Assembly: GCF_051488665.1 (NCBI RefSeq)
Contig: NZ_JBPSEG010000009.1
Span: 1-64,000, forward strand
Length of the DNA: 64,000 nucleotides
Reading direction: 5' to 3'
Source: Melioribacter sp051488665
GTDB taxonomy: Bacteria > Bacteroidota > Ignavibacteria > Ignavibacteriales > Melioribacteraceae
Shown here: positions 18,345 to 28,950 of the stretch, one piece after another
Position numbering within the stretch: position 1 is the first letter of the stretch
Layout: each line of letters opens with the position of its first letter
Position numbers and translations under genes: made by a program
The notes under the pieces: model-generated
Seen by the model: only the letters and a program-made list of their open reading frames with translations
What the model was told of the DNA's origin: nothing
The model's database searches: none

Positions 18345-19556
18345 ATGACCGATAAAAAACCGGAATTACTGGCGCCTGCGGGCAACTGGAGTATGTTAAA
18401 TGCGGCAATCAAAGCCGGGGCGGACGCCGTCTATCTTGGCGTGGAAAGATTGAATATGCGAGCCCTTGCAAAAAATTTCGAACTGGACGAGCTGCCGGAA
18501 ATAGTAAAGCATTGCAAGGACAAAGGCGTTGACGTTCATTTGACATTAAATACAATTGTATATGAAAACGAACTTAGCGAACTCGAGGAAATAATAAAAA
18601 AAGCTAAATCCGCCGGAGTAGACCTTATAATCGGATGGGACTTCTCGGTAATCCAGCTGTGTAAAAAATATAACGTTCCGTTTTGTATCAGTACTCAAGC
18701 CTCGGTGTCCAATTCCGTAAGCGCGGAATTCTTCCGCCGGCTCGGCGCCAAGCGAATTGTGCTAGCGCGCGAATGCTCGCTCGAACAAATCAAAGAAATA
18801 AAAAATAAAGTGGACGTTGAAATCGAGGCGTTTGTTCACGGCGCTATGTGTATTGCCGTAAGCGGACGCTGTTTTATGAGTCACGAAGTATTTAATAAAA
18901 GCGCCAACCGCGGCGAGTGCCTGCAGCCCTGCAGAAGAGAATACGAAATTAAAGACAGCGACGAAAAGTTTTCCATGATTCTCGGAGAAAATTACGTCCT
19001 CTCTCCTAAAGATTTGTGCACTATCGATTTTATTGAACTCCTGATTGAAGCGGGTATCGACTCTTTTAAAATCGAAGGCAGAAAAAGAAGCCCGGAATAT
19101 ATCTATAACGTAGTCTCCGTATACAGAAAAGCAATCGACCTTTATTATGAAAATAAATTGAACAGTGAAATTAAAGCGGAATTGAAAAACAAATTGTCCG
19201 AAGTGTATAACCGCGGATTTTCTGCCGGGTTTTATCTGGGCGCTCCCGGGCAAAAAGATTATGCGGAAGCATACGGCAGTTTAGCCGCTACCCGGAAAAG
19301 ATTTATTGGCAGAGTGATTAATTATTATAAGAAGAACAAAGTGGCGCACATTGTTGTCGACGCCGACCGACTCGAAACAGGCGATCAACTCTACATTATC
19401 GGCAATACCACGGGCGTGGTGGAACTGAAGGTAAATTCCATGCTGAAAGACGACGAACCGAAAAACAAAGCGGTCAAAGGCGACGATGTTACGATTTATT
19501 GCGAAGAAAAAGTTAGAGAAAACGACAAAGTCTACAAAATAATCAAAGTTAATTAA
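18345..19556 (+). CDS. U32 peptidase-family protein (TrhP/YegQ-like RNA hydroxylation)
   Basis: A 403-residue protein. The ATG at 18345 is chosen because aaagga sits 6 nt upstream and the conserved region (PELLAPAGNWSMLNAAIKAG) follows directly. The U32 signature is complete: EAFVHGAMCIAVSGRCFMS, followed by the further cysteines in RGECLQPCRREY, a pattern that fits an Fe-S cluster. E. coli members (TrhP, RlhA) hydroxylate tRNA U34 or 23S rRNA using prephenate-derived oxygenation, and the size agrees with TrhP. True protease activity is doubtful for this family. The 3' end overlaps the convergent STAS gene by 8 bp. Confidence 0.9.
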   Translation: MTDKKPELLAPAGNWSMLNAAIKAGADAVYLGVERLNMRALAKNFELDELPEIVKHCKDKGVDVHLTLNTIVYENELSELEEIIKKAKSAGVDLIIGWDFSVIQLCKKYNVPFCISTQASVSNSVSAEFFRRLGAKRIVLARECSLEQIKEIKNKVDVEIEAFVHGAMCIAVSGRCFMSHEVFNKSANRGECLQPCRREYEIKDSDEKFSMILGENYVLSPKDLCTIDFIELLIEAGIDSFKIEGRKRSPEYIYNVVSVYRKAIDLYYENKLNSEIKAELKNKLSEVYNRGFSAGFYLGAPGQKDYAEAYGSLAATRKRFIGRVINYYKKNKVAHIVVDADRLETGDQLYIIGNTTGVVELKVNSMLKDDEPKNKAVKGDDVTIYCEEKVRENDKVYKIIKVN

Positions 19557-19923
19557 CCCAGTCGAGTCCGGGCTTCGACCTTTTAATTCCGAAACTGTCG
19601 AGAGCCTCGTCGAGCGTGTCGAAGATTTTGAACACTTTATCCATTCGTGTAATTACAAAAACAAGCGAAGGAGCTTCTTTGTTGTAAACCAATCGCAAGT
19701 CTCCCTGAATCGAATTGATTTTTTTCAATAACGAAACCATTGCTCCCAAAAATGTGGAATCGATATATTCGCAAATAGTCAGATCGATTATAACTTTGTG
19801 GCTCCCCTGATCAATTAATTCCATAACGAATTCTTTGAATTTTACCGCCTTGGCAAGCGTGGCTCTTTTGAGATAAACGTACACTACTGTGACGTCTTCG
19901 AACTTTTCGGATTTAAATTCCAT
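19549..19923 (-). CDS. Second STAS-domain protein
   Basis: A 124-residue STAS protein resembling the one at 13418. It has the same helix start (RATLAKAVKFKEFVMELIDQG) and the same site loop CEYIDSTFLGAMVSLLK with Ser-Thr. It is monocistronic and about 2.5 kb from the HK/PP2C cluster. It could be another substrate of the PP2C phosphatase, giving two outputs for one sensor (inference). Confidence 0.88.
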   Translation of the reverse strand: MEFKSEKFEDVTVVYVYLKRATLAKAVKFKEFVMELIDQGSHKVIIDLTICEYIDSTFLGAMVSLLKKINSIQGDLRLVYNKEAPSLVFVITRMDKVFKIFDTLDEALDSFGIKRSKPGLDWVN

Positions 19924-20005
19924 AGTGTCAGACTTAATAATTTATTGCGCTAAATATAATGAAATTTATGTTAAGTGAGTAGAGTTAAAATTTATGTAAT
20001 AAAAA

Positions 20006-20030
20006 AGGTGAAGGCAAGAAACCTTCACCT
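20006..20030 (-). terminator. Hairpin terminator in the 19924-20188 gap
   Basis: A 9-bp stem (aggtgaagg / ccttcacct) with a 7-nt loop. On the minus strand it is followed by tttttta, so it would terminate transcripts coming from the genes at 20189-27321, about 160 nt past the last stop codon. A second small hairpin (cccaat..attggg, 20044-20059) lies just upstream of it on that strand. Confidence 0.7.
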
Positions 20031-20188
20031 ATTAAGGACGGAGCCCAATTTGCATTGGGTAAGTTTGTTTGTGTGCAATAAATTAATTGCAAATTTTATG
20101 CCGTCGGTAATTAAAGTTATTCGGGACGTTTATTTCGAAAGTCGGTGCGAAAAAAATGCGCACCTCGAGAAAAATATGCAGGGGGGAT

Positions 20189-20986
20189 TTATAAACCGAA
20201 ACTTATTCCCAGATGGACTGTGTTTGTATTAACATCGTAAGAGATCTCTTTATTGAAAGTCTCTTCTTCGTTATCGAAGATTAGCATGTCGATCTGGCTG
20301 TAAATCCAGAGAGCCGCGTATGATATTATTAGAGCGTTTCTGATTTTATATGCATTGTTGTAATCGTTGTAGCGCGCCGGAATTAAATTTTTGTTGGTTT
20401 CGTTTAGATATCTTTTTTCTTTTTGATTGGTGTCGTAAATAAAGTAAATCATCCCGGCAAGGTTCAACAACGATGCGGAACTCATAACAATTCCTTTGGC
20501 GGAGAACTCTTTGGAAAGGCGTCCCCAACCGGGCAATATCAGGTTTTTTAATCGGGCTGTATTTTGCGAATGTTTTATATCCGTTAATTCTTCGCCGCGC
20601 TTTATTGATGTTGAATCGGATTTTGCCGTTTGCTTCGGCGTAAAATTCAGTTTAACTTGATTGAAAAGCGATATTAATTTCGGGGAAATTATTAACGGGT
20701 CGGGTGAATAATCGGGATTAATATTTAAGATTTCCTCGAAGTTTTTTGCAGCCGAGTCTTCCCTCGCCGTAGAATAATAAGAAACCGCTCTCATCAAGTA
20801 GATGTCGATTATCAGCGAATCTGGAATGTCGTTATTGCTTTTCAATAAAGAATCGGAAAGCTGTATTACTTTTTCATATTCAAATGAATTGAACTCTTTT
20901 TTGACTGTTTCGTAGGAAATAACTTGGGCAAACAGCGACGACCGAGCGAAAATCAGCAATATGATAAAAAAGAATTTTTGTTTCAT
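20189..20986 (-). CDS. Exported TPR-like membrane protein (DUF5683-like)
   Basis: A 265-residue protein with an N-terminal signal peptide (ending SSLFAQ). A short helical-repeat region follows (YEKVIQLSDSLLK ... DSAAKNFEEILNINPDY), then a C-terminal region with LKNLILPGWGRLS and two hydrophobic segments (SSASLLNLAGMIYFIY; ALIISYAALWIYSQIDML). The LPGWGQ-like motif plus two helices resembles DUF5683 of Bacteroidota, a tentative match. It overlaps the kelch protein gene by 4 bp (ATGA type). Confidence 0.7.
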   Translation of the reverse strand: MKQKFFFIILLIFARSSLFAQVISYETVKKEFNSFEYEKVIQLSDSLLKSNNDIPDSLIIDIYLMRAVSYYSTAREDSAAKNFEEILNINPDYSPDPLIISPKLISLFNQVKLNFTPKQTAKSDSTSIKRGEELTDIKHSQNTARLKNLILPGWGRLSKEFSAKGIVMSSASLLNLAGMIYFIYDTNQKEKRYLNETNKNLIPARYNDYNNAYKIRNALIISYAALWIYSQIDMLIFDNEEETFNKEISYDVNTNTVHLGISFGL

Positions 20987-22269
20987 TTCATAAGAACGAT
21001 TTTTCTGGATAATTGAAAATCTTCACCCGTTAATTTCAGCAAATAAATGCCTGAGCCTACTTTGTTTCCGAACCGGTCTGTTCCGCTCCAGATTAAATTA
21101 TGTTGACCGGCATTCAATTCGCCCTTTTTCAAATTTATTACAAGCTCGCCTGTAGGAGAATAAATGTCGAGTGAAATATACGAACTTTTTCCAAGTTCAA
21201 ACGTGATATTTGTTTCCGGGTTAAACGGGTTGGGATAATTTTGATACAGCGTGTTTTTATACGGTATTACTTCTTCGTCCTGATTCAGCGTAGTCGGACT
21301 GTTTACGAGTTTTTCGATTTGAGGAACTATATTGCCTTGAGCGTCGATTCCTCCGAAGACCAAAATGGTACCGTAGTAATTTACAGCCATCGGATAACGG
21401 CGCGGAATTCTCAGCGAAGCAAATTGGGAAATAAGAATCGAACCGCCGCTTAGAAATTCGACCGCTTCTACTTTGCCGAGTGCCGGTTCGGATTCGTTGT
21501 ATCCTCCGATGATCAAGGCTTTTTTCAAAAAGCTGTTGTATATTGCGACGCCTCCGGCGCGGGGCGTTTGTAAAACGTTGTCGAGTTTTACGAATTCTTT
21601 TGTTTCCAAATCGAGTCTGTTTATTTGGTTTAATGCCCCGTGAAGTATTCCGCCGAAGATGTAGATGTATTTCTTGTAAAGAACAGTCATCTGCTGTTCG
21701 GGCAGGTTTGAGCTGATTGTGCCGTAGGTAAAATTAATTTCTTTGTTTTTCAAATCGTAGCCTACTATATAAGGCATTTCTGCGTCGATACCCGTAACGG
21801 GATTTCCGCCAATTATATAAAGTTCGTCGTCTTTAATATGACCCGTCGAGTAGCGCCGGGCAAAAATTAACGAAGTGTCATAAATTTCCGGTTCCGAAGG
21901 GTACGACTTGAAATTCCACGCTCCGATATTGTTTTTAATCAGCGACGTGTCGGTTACTCCTCCGAAATAATAGATGGAACTTCCCCAAATGTCGGCTACA
22001 AATTCCGAGCGCGGCTGATCCATGTTTCCGGCTATTTTCCATATTCCGTTTATAACGTCGTATTCCTGGATCCAATCGACCGGCTGATTCGAAGCGTCGC
22101 GTCCGCCGAGAAGATAAAAATATTGATTGTTCTTTGATGTGGTGTCGAAGACCACCTGTCCTCCCGAAACGGGGTAGGGCATATTGTGTCCGGGAATTAT
22201 CTGCCACTGATAATATTGACTAAATAGCGGTTGCGTGACTAATATTAAAAAAAGTATCGTTTTTTTCAT
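20983..22269 (-). CDS. Kelch-like beta-propeller surface protein with T9SS type A sorting domain
   Basis: A 428-residue exported protein. The ATG at 22269 gives a proper signal peptide (MKKTILFLILVTQPLFSQ); a TTG at 22296 would only add 9 polar residues. At least five kelch-type motifs are visible as hydrophobic-GG-x pairs (FYLLGGRD, IYYFGGVTD, LYIIGGNP, IYIFGGIL, ALIIGGYN, ILVFGGID), implying a beta-propeller. The last 80 residues form the secretion sorting domain: QNYPNPFNPETNITFEL, then SLDIYSPTGELV and GSGIYLLKL. It should be exported through the type IX system and attached to the surface. Confidence 0.88.
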   Translation of the reverse strand: MKKTILFLILVTQPLFSQYYQWQIIPGHNMPYPVSGGQVVFDTTSKNNQYFYLLGGRDASNQPVDWIQEYDVINGIWKIAGNMDQPRSEFVADIWGSSIYYFGGVTDTSLIKNNIGAWNFKSYPSEPEIYDTSLIFARRYSTGHIKDDELYIIGGNPVTGIDAEMPYIVGYDLKNKEINFTYGTISSNLPEQQMTVLYKKYIYIFGGILHGALNQINRLDLETKEFVKLDNVLQTPRAGGVAIYNSFLKKALIIGGYNESEPALGKVEAVEFLSGGSILISQFASLRIPRRYPMAVNYYGTILVFGGIDAQGNIVPQIEKLVNSPTTLNQDEEVIPYKNTLYQNYPNPFNPETNITFELGKSSYISLDIYSPTGELVINLKKGELNAGQHNLIWSGTDRFGNKVGSGIYLLKLTGEDFQLSRKIVLMK

Positions 22270-22312
22270 TTGCTGCTCGTGTTTTAAATTTTTCAATCAA
22301 TTATTATACCAG

Positions 22313-23867
<1,555 letters not shown>

Positions 23868-23878
<11 letters not shown>

Positions 23879-25367
23879 CGGCTTTTTGTTCCATCTCTTT
23901 CAGTTTCATTTGAATCCAGCGCACCGAAACCCCGAGAGATTTTGCGGTTAGGGTTCTGTTTCCGTTGAATTCTTCGAGTCGCTTTTTCAGCAGCATCATT
24001 TCGAAATCGCGCAGCGTGCCTTTGAAATCCATCAGTTCCTGAGTGCCTTCGAGAATAATATGATCGGCTGTGATTTTTTCGGAATCGCATAAAATAACCG
24101 CGCGCTGAATTACGTTAATCAATTGACGAATGTTGCCCGGCCAATAATAATTTTCGAGTTTCTTTACTGCAGCGGGTTCAATCGGAATGTTTTTACCCGC
24201 AATCTTTTTTATAAAGTGGTTAGCCAAAAGGGGAATGTCTTCCCGCCGTTCTCTAAGAGGAGGCATTACAATCGGGAATACATTGAGCCTGTAAAAAAGG
24301 TCTTCGCGAAATTTACCTTCTTTGACGAGCGCGGATAAATCTTTGTTTGTTGCCGCTATAATCCGTACGTTTACTTTTTTTACTTTAGTGTCGCCCAGTC
24401 TGATAATTTCCTTGTTCTCCAGAACTCTCAGCAATTTTGCCTGAAGGGCGGTTGAGATATCGGCGATTTCGTCGAGAAAAAATGTGCCGTTATCCGCCGC
24501 TTCGAGCAGACCCTGCTTATCGGCGGTTGCCCCGGTGAAAGCCCCTTTTTTATAACCGAAGAGTTCGCTTTCGAGAAGGCTGTCGGGTATCGAACCGCAG
24601 AACTGAGCAAGAAACGGAAAGTCTTTTCTTTTGCTGAGTTGGTGAATTGCTTTTGCGGCAATTTCTTTTCCCGTGCCGCTTTCGCCCGTTATCAAAACTG
24701 TGGCGTCGGTCTGAGCTACTTTATGAATTACCTGAGTCAGATTTTTCATTACCACGCTTTGACCGACCATCTCCGGTATCTCTTCTACCGATTCGAGTTT
24801 GTTTATCAGGATTCTGTTTTCGCGTTCAAGTTCTTCCAGTTTTAATATTCTGTCGAGCGCCAGCGACAATAGATTCGAAAAGAAATTTAGAAATATCAAA
24901 TTCTCTTCGGTAAATTCCTGCCGGTTTTTTGTGCTGTCGGCAATTATTACTCCCCACACTTTATCGTCTCTGATAATCGGCACGCCGATTACCGATTTTA
25001 TACTGTGAATCTGAACGCTTGCGAATTGCGACAGATTCGGGTCGCCCATAACGTCGTGATAAAGCAAAGGTCTTTTTTCCGAAATTACTTTTTGTAAAAT
25101 GCCCGAAGAAAATTGATTCAAATCGGTTATCGATTCATTTGAAATCTTGCGCGCGCTTATAATCGAGAAATTATTTTCATCTTCGTTGTACTTTACAAAA
25201 AGACCGCGTTCGGCGTTTATTATATTAATTACTATATCCATTGCGTCTTCAATCAGAGAATCCTGTCCCGGCGACGAATTTAAAATCTGACTGAATTGAA
25301 AAAGCGCTTCGAATTCTTCCTTGTCGAGATTTTTTATGTGATTGATATTTTGGGGAATAAATTTCAT
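23868..25367 (-). CDS. GAF-domain sigma-54-dependent transcriptional activator
   Basis: A 499-residue regulator. An N-terminal GAF domain (about 20-175) replaces a receiver. The AAA+ domain has Walker A GESGTGKE, GAFTGA (GYKKGAFTGATADKQG) and Walker B GTFFLDEIAD, and the C-terminal Fis-type HTH is NRTLTAKSLGVSVRWIQMKL. It probably senses a small ligand or is phosphorylated by the overlapping Ser/Thr kinase, then activates sigma54 promoters. The lipoprotein gene stops 1 bp before its start codon region. Confidence 0.93.
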
Positions 25368-25368
25368 T

Positions 25369-27321
25369 TCACTTTACCGTAAATGTTCCGGGTTTTGAAA
25401 TCGAATTGTTGCTGTAATCGTCGATGCACCAGATAACCCAATAATAATCGCCTGCAGGCAGCGAGGTCTCGCATATCTGTTCCGTGGCGTCTTTCGAAAT
25501 GTTGTCTTTTTCCCAAACGAGAATCGGAGAAAGCTCGTCCGTATAAACTTGTATCTTGAACCGGAATTTGAAGCCCGGCGTAAAGCGTTTCCATTTAAAT
25601 GTCGGGCTGGCGCCGCTTTCGGCTTTGTTGACCGGGCTTTCTATCGAAATTTCCTGATTGATTATTCTTTTAATGTTAGATTTGCCAACGTTAAACTCTC
25701 TGGCGAATTTATCTTTTACAAGAATGCCGAAATCGTATCCGATTACGTCTTCGAGAGAAGCGACTTTCAGATCGGTCGTGCGGAATGTGTTTTCAAAATA
25801 TCCGTTGTCGGTATTAAAGACCAATCGTTTTTTGAATCCGAGCGAATTGTTTACTACGAATACCGTGTCGATGTCGTTTTCGTTGTCGGTTAGAGCTGCC
25901 TGTACTATCATTCTGTAATTTTTTACGTCCGGATATTTGTTCTGTACACTCGAATAGATATTCAGATTTTGCAAAACGGGAATCGAGTTGAGGTATTTGT
26001 CGTCTGCTAATTTAGAAGAAGAAGTTGAAAACTCGACATAAAGCGAATCGTCGCTGTAACCCTCTTTTTCAAAATAGAGCCATCCGTTTTGCGGTTCGAT
26101 GTCTCTGAACTCGTAAAATCCGGAGGAATTTGTTTGAGTAATAATCGATTTGTTTTTCCATAATACGGTTGTCCCCGGTATCGGTTTGCGAGGCAGGGAA
26201 AGGGTTCTAACGTAACCGTAAAGGCGAACTTTTGTGTAATTAAGAATTTTTTCCTGTGCCCGTATATTGTTGCTGCCGTTCCATTCAACATAAACCGAAT
26301 CCGGGCTCAAACCGTCTTTTTCGAATTTTATCCATCCGTCTTTTATTGTGACGCCGGATAATTTATAATAGCCGAGAGAATTTGAATATGTGATTATATT
26401 CTGATTTTTCCAGATTACCCTAACGTTAGAAGCGGGATTGCGGGGCGCGGAATAGACAAAACCGTCAATGGAGCCGAGCGAAGGCGAAAGGAATATGTTT
26501 TCGAGGTGCTTAATGTTTTCGCCGCTCCAAATAACATAAACGGAATCGGCAAAGTATCCGTCCTTCTCAAAAATCAACCAGCCGTCTTCAAGCGAAATTT
26601 CGTTGAATTTATAGAAACCGTTAGCGTTTGTGAATACGAGTAAATTTTGATTTTTCCAATAAACTTTTACGTTTGAAAGCTCGCCGCCGGAACTTGAGTA
26701 AACATAACCGTCAAGCTGACCGACTGTGGGAAACAGCACCAGATTTTCTATCCGCGCCTTGTTTCGATTGTTCCAGTTTAAGTAAACAGAATCGGTCGCA
26801 TAACCTTTTTTTTCAAAATAAATCCACCCGTCTTCCATTTGCACGTCGTCAATGCTGTAATATCCTTCTTCGTCGGTTAACGAAAATTTATTCTGATTTT
26901 TCCAATAAACTTTTGCGTTAGCCAGACGCTGATTGTTTATGGTATAAACATAACCGTCGAAAGAACCGATTCTGTAAGTAAGCTGAAATTCCAGATTTTC
27001 GATATGTTTGCCCGAATTCCAATTGATAAAAATCGAATCTTTCGTCATGCCGTCTTTTTCTGCAAAGAGCCATCCTTCCGCCAAAGCCAGGTTTTCGATT
27101 CTGAATTTCCCCGTTGAATCGGAAACAGCAAAAACATTTTGATTCGACCAGGTGACTTTAGCGTTTGCAACCGGAAGTTTGGATTCGCCCGACAAAAAAA
27201 CCGTTCCTTCAACCGAACCGAGATTATTGTCCGGATTTTCGGGGTCAAAGGGATTCAAATGCGGAGCGTCGCACGAAACAAACGCCGCCAAAACCAAAAG
27301 AAATAATATCTGCTTTTTCAT
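25369..27321 (-). CDS. Lipoprotein with five tandem carboxypeptidase-regulatory-like repeats
   Basis: A 650-residue lipoprotein, with lipobox FVSC at Cys17. Residues about 35-440 are five head-to-tail repeats of about 83 residues (boundaries near 35, 119, 201, 283, 366), each with [DE]G-x-V, a V-x-W-K/S-N-Q-N core, a GWxxFEKxG turn and DSVYxxW. The fold is probably CarboxypepD_reg/transthyretin-like. After about residue 450 comes a different region, with fibronectin-like strands at the end (SPTFKWKRF, GDYYWVIWCIDDYSN). It is likely an outer-membrane surface protein of unknown ligand. It leads the operon with the sigma54 activator and Ser/Thr kinase. Confidence 0.87.
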   Translation of the reverse strand: MKKQILFLLVLAAFVSCDAPHLNPFDPENPDNNLGSVEGTVFLSGESKLPVANAKVTWSNQNVFAVSDSTGKFRIENLALAEGWLFAEKDGMTKDSIFINWNSGKHIENLEFQLTYRIGSFDGYVYTINNQRLANAKVYWKNQNKFSLTDEEGYYSIDDVQMEDGWIYFEKKGYATDSVYLNWNNRNKARIENLVLFPTVGQLDGYVYSSSGGELSNVKVYWKNQNLLVFTNANGFYKFNEISLEDGWLIFEKDGYFADSVYVIWSGENIKHLENIFLSPSLGSIDGFVYSAPRNPASNVRVIWKNQNIITYSNSLGYYKLSGVTIKDGWIKFEKDGLSPDSVYVEWNGSNNIRAQEKILNYTKVRLYGYVRTLSLPRKPIPGTTVLWKNKSIITQTNSSGFYEFRDIEPQNGWLYFEKEGYSDDSLYVEFSTSSSKLADDKYLNSIPVLQNLNIYSSVQNKYPDVKNYRMIVQAALTDNENDIDTVFVVNNSLGFKKRLVFNTDNGYFENTFRTTDLKVASLEDVIGYDFGILVKDKFAREFNVGKSNIKRIINQEISIESPVNKAESGASPTFKWKRFTPGFKFRFKIQVYTDELSPILVWEKDNISKDATEQICETSLPAGDYYWVIWCIDDYSNNSISKPGTFTVK

Positions 27322-27407
27322 CTAATTGATTAAAATTGACTCTATTAAGATATGATATTTGCGCAAAATTTTCGCAATGCGAAAATTTTTTTGGGTGGTA
27401 ATTTTTT

Positions 27408-28190
27408 TTAGCAATAAATTTTGCCTTTCAGATAAAGGATTGCGCTGCCTTTGATCCTGGTTCGTTCTCCCGCGTAGTCGCAAATCAATTCGCCCCCCCG
27501 CTTCGAAACCTGGCGGGCGCTTAATGTTTTTTTGTTTAATTTTTCGGACCAATAAGGAGCAAGAACCGTATGAGCCGAACCTGTAACCGGGTCTTCGTCG
27601 ATTCCTTCGTTGGGAACAAATACCCTCGAAACGATATCGACTTCTTTTCCCCTCGAGGAAATTATAACGGCGTGTTTGTGCAATTTTTTGATCGCTTCGA
27701 TGTTCGGAATATAATTACGAATAAAATCCTCGTCGTCGAAAATCAGCAGCAGGAAAAAGCCGTCTTCGAGAGATTCGATCGGTTCTCTGCCGAAGCATTC
27801 GACCGCGCCTTCAGGCATTATAACCGGTTCGGGTTTGTTCGAAGGGAAATCGAGCGTTAAAAATTCATTGTCTCTCGATACGGAAAGAAGTCCGCTTTTC
27901 GAAATGAAGTTTAAAACGCCGGCGTCCTTTTCGATAAAATTAAAAATTACAAAAGCGGCGGCAAGCGTTGCATGACCGCAAAGCGGAACTTCCGAAACGG
28001 GCGTCATCCATCTGATTCTGTAGTTGTTTCCCTCTTTGACAAAAAATGCGGTTTCCGAAAGATTATTTTCCGCCGCGATTTTTTGCATTAAATTATCGTC
28101 GAGCCATTTCTCGAGCGGCACTACGGCTGCAGGATTGCCCTTGAATAATTCTGACGTAAAAGCGTCCACCTGATAAATATCGAGTTCCAT
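27408..28190 (-). CDS. PhzF-family isomerase-like protein
   Basis: A 260-residue protein of the PhzF/diaminopimelate-epimerase-like fold. The N-terminus (YQVDAFTSELFKGNPAAVVPL) and the catalytic Glu46 in ENNLSETAFF are typical, as is PLCGHATLAAAFV. The second half has DPVTGSAHTVLAPYW, the mirror-image motif. Only the phenazine enzyme has a firm role and no phz genes are here, so the substrate is unknown. It sits 12 bp after the acidic-tail protein gene on the same strand. Confidence 0.9.
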   Translation of the reverse strand: MELDIYQVDAFTSELFKGNPAAVVPLEKWLDDNLMQKIAAENNLSETAFFVKEGNNYRIRWMTPVSEVPLCGHATLAAAFVIFNFIEKDAGVLNFISKSGLLSVSRDNEFLTLDFPSNKPEPVIMPEGAVECFGREPIESLEDGFFLLLIFDDEDFIRNYIPNIEAIKKLHKHAVIISSRGKEVDIVSRVFVPNEGIDEDPVTGSAHTVLAPYWSEKLNKKTLSARQVSKRGGELICDYAGERTRIKGSAILYLKGKIYC

Positions 28191-28202
28191 TTATATTCCG
28201 GT

Positions 28203-28715
28203 TTAGTAAAGATCGTCGTCTTCTTCGAAATCGTCGCCGAATAAATCGTCGATATCGATATCCTCGTCGTTTAGATCGACGTCATCGATGTCGCCCAGGG
28301 GAGGTTCGTCTTCCGAATCCCCGTTTTCATCTTCATCGCCGGATACGTACTCTTCATCTTCGCTGAAAAAAGTATCCCGCTTCGAATAATTCTCGTCCAT
28401 GCTGTCCATTACCTGCCCGATCAATTCGTCGGTAATGTCGCTTTTCATTTGTTTTACGGAAGGCTTCGCTTCGATCAAGTCTTCGGCTGCGGGAGTCGAC
28501 TTCCACAATTCTTCGATGTTTTTCTTGTCGAGTTTGGTGAGAAGTTTGTCGATTTCTTTTTCAATCGTATGTATATGTTTTTGATCCCACTCGCCTTCTT
28601 CGGTTAACTGGCTTTTCATGAAGTCCCAGAAAGAGCCGCTCTTTTTGCCGGGCTCCGGGAGCTTCTTTAAAGACGTAATTACATCGTCGACTAATTTTTT
28701 CATTGTCTTGGACAT
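28203..28715 (-). CDS. Small protein with a very acidic C-terminal tail
   Basis: A 170-residue cytosolic protein of unknown function. The first about 110 residues are helical and lysine/glutamate-rich with a WDFMKSQL segment. Residues about 115-170 are almost entirely Asp/Glu/Gly/Ser, ending FGDDFEEDDDLY. Acidic tails can mimic nucleic acid or bind basic proteins. No family is recognised. It lies just upstream of phzF-like gene, probably co-transcribed. Confidence 0.75.
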   Translation of the reverse strand: MSKTMKKLVDDVITSLKKLPEPGKKSGSFWDFMKSQLTEEGEWDQKHIHTIEKEIDKLLTKLDKKNIEELWKSTPAAEDLIEAKPSVKQMKSDITDELIGQVMDSMDENYSKRDTFFSEDEEYVSGDEDENGDSEDEPPLGDIDDVDLNDEDIDIDDLFGDDFEEDDDLY

Positions 28716-28848
28716 AAATTCCTCTCGTTTAAAATAATGTCATAAAAAATAGTTTTACTGACAAAGGATAATATATATATAGAAAAGAAATAATGAAAAT
28801 ATAATTTCCGTTATGCGCAAATTTATTATTTTCGAAGAAGAAAAAAAT

Positions 28849-28920
28849 GCCCCTGTAGTTCAAAGGATAGAACGCGAGCCTCCGGAGCTCGAGATGTGGG
28901 TTCGATTCCCGCCGGGGGTA
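28849..28920 (+). tRNA. tRNA-Arg (anticodon CCG)
   Basis: A 72-nt cloverleaf. The acceptor stem is GCCCCTG with CGGGGGT (two G-U pairs) and discriminator A28920. The D arm is GTTC...GAAC, the anticodon stem CGAGC/GCTCG with loop CTCCGGA, the variable loop 4 nt (AGAT) and the T stem GTGGG/CCCGC with loop TTCGATT. Anticodon CCG reads CGG. The 3' CCA is not encoded. A POT-type transporter ATG follows only 30 nt later without a clear terminator. Confidence 0.95.
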
Positions 28921-28950
28921 CAGTTTTTCCCCATATTGTAAGGATACTTT

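Noticed and set aside
19975..20232. 85-codon plus-strand frame in the 19924-20188 gap
   Set aside because: It runs through two hairpins and ends inside the antisense coding region, with no ribosome site or motif.
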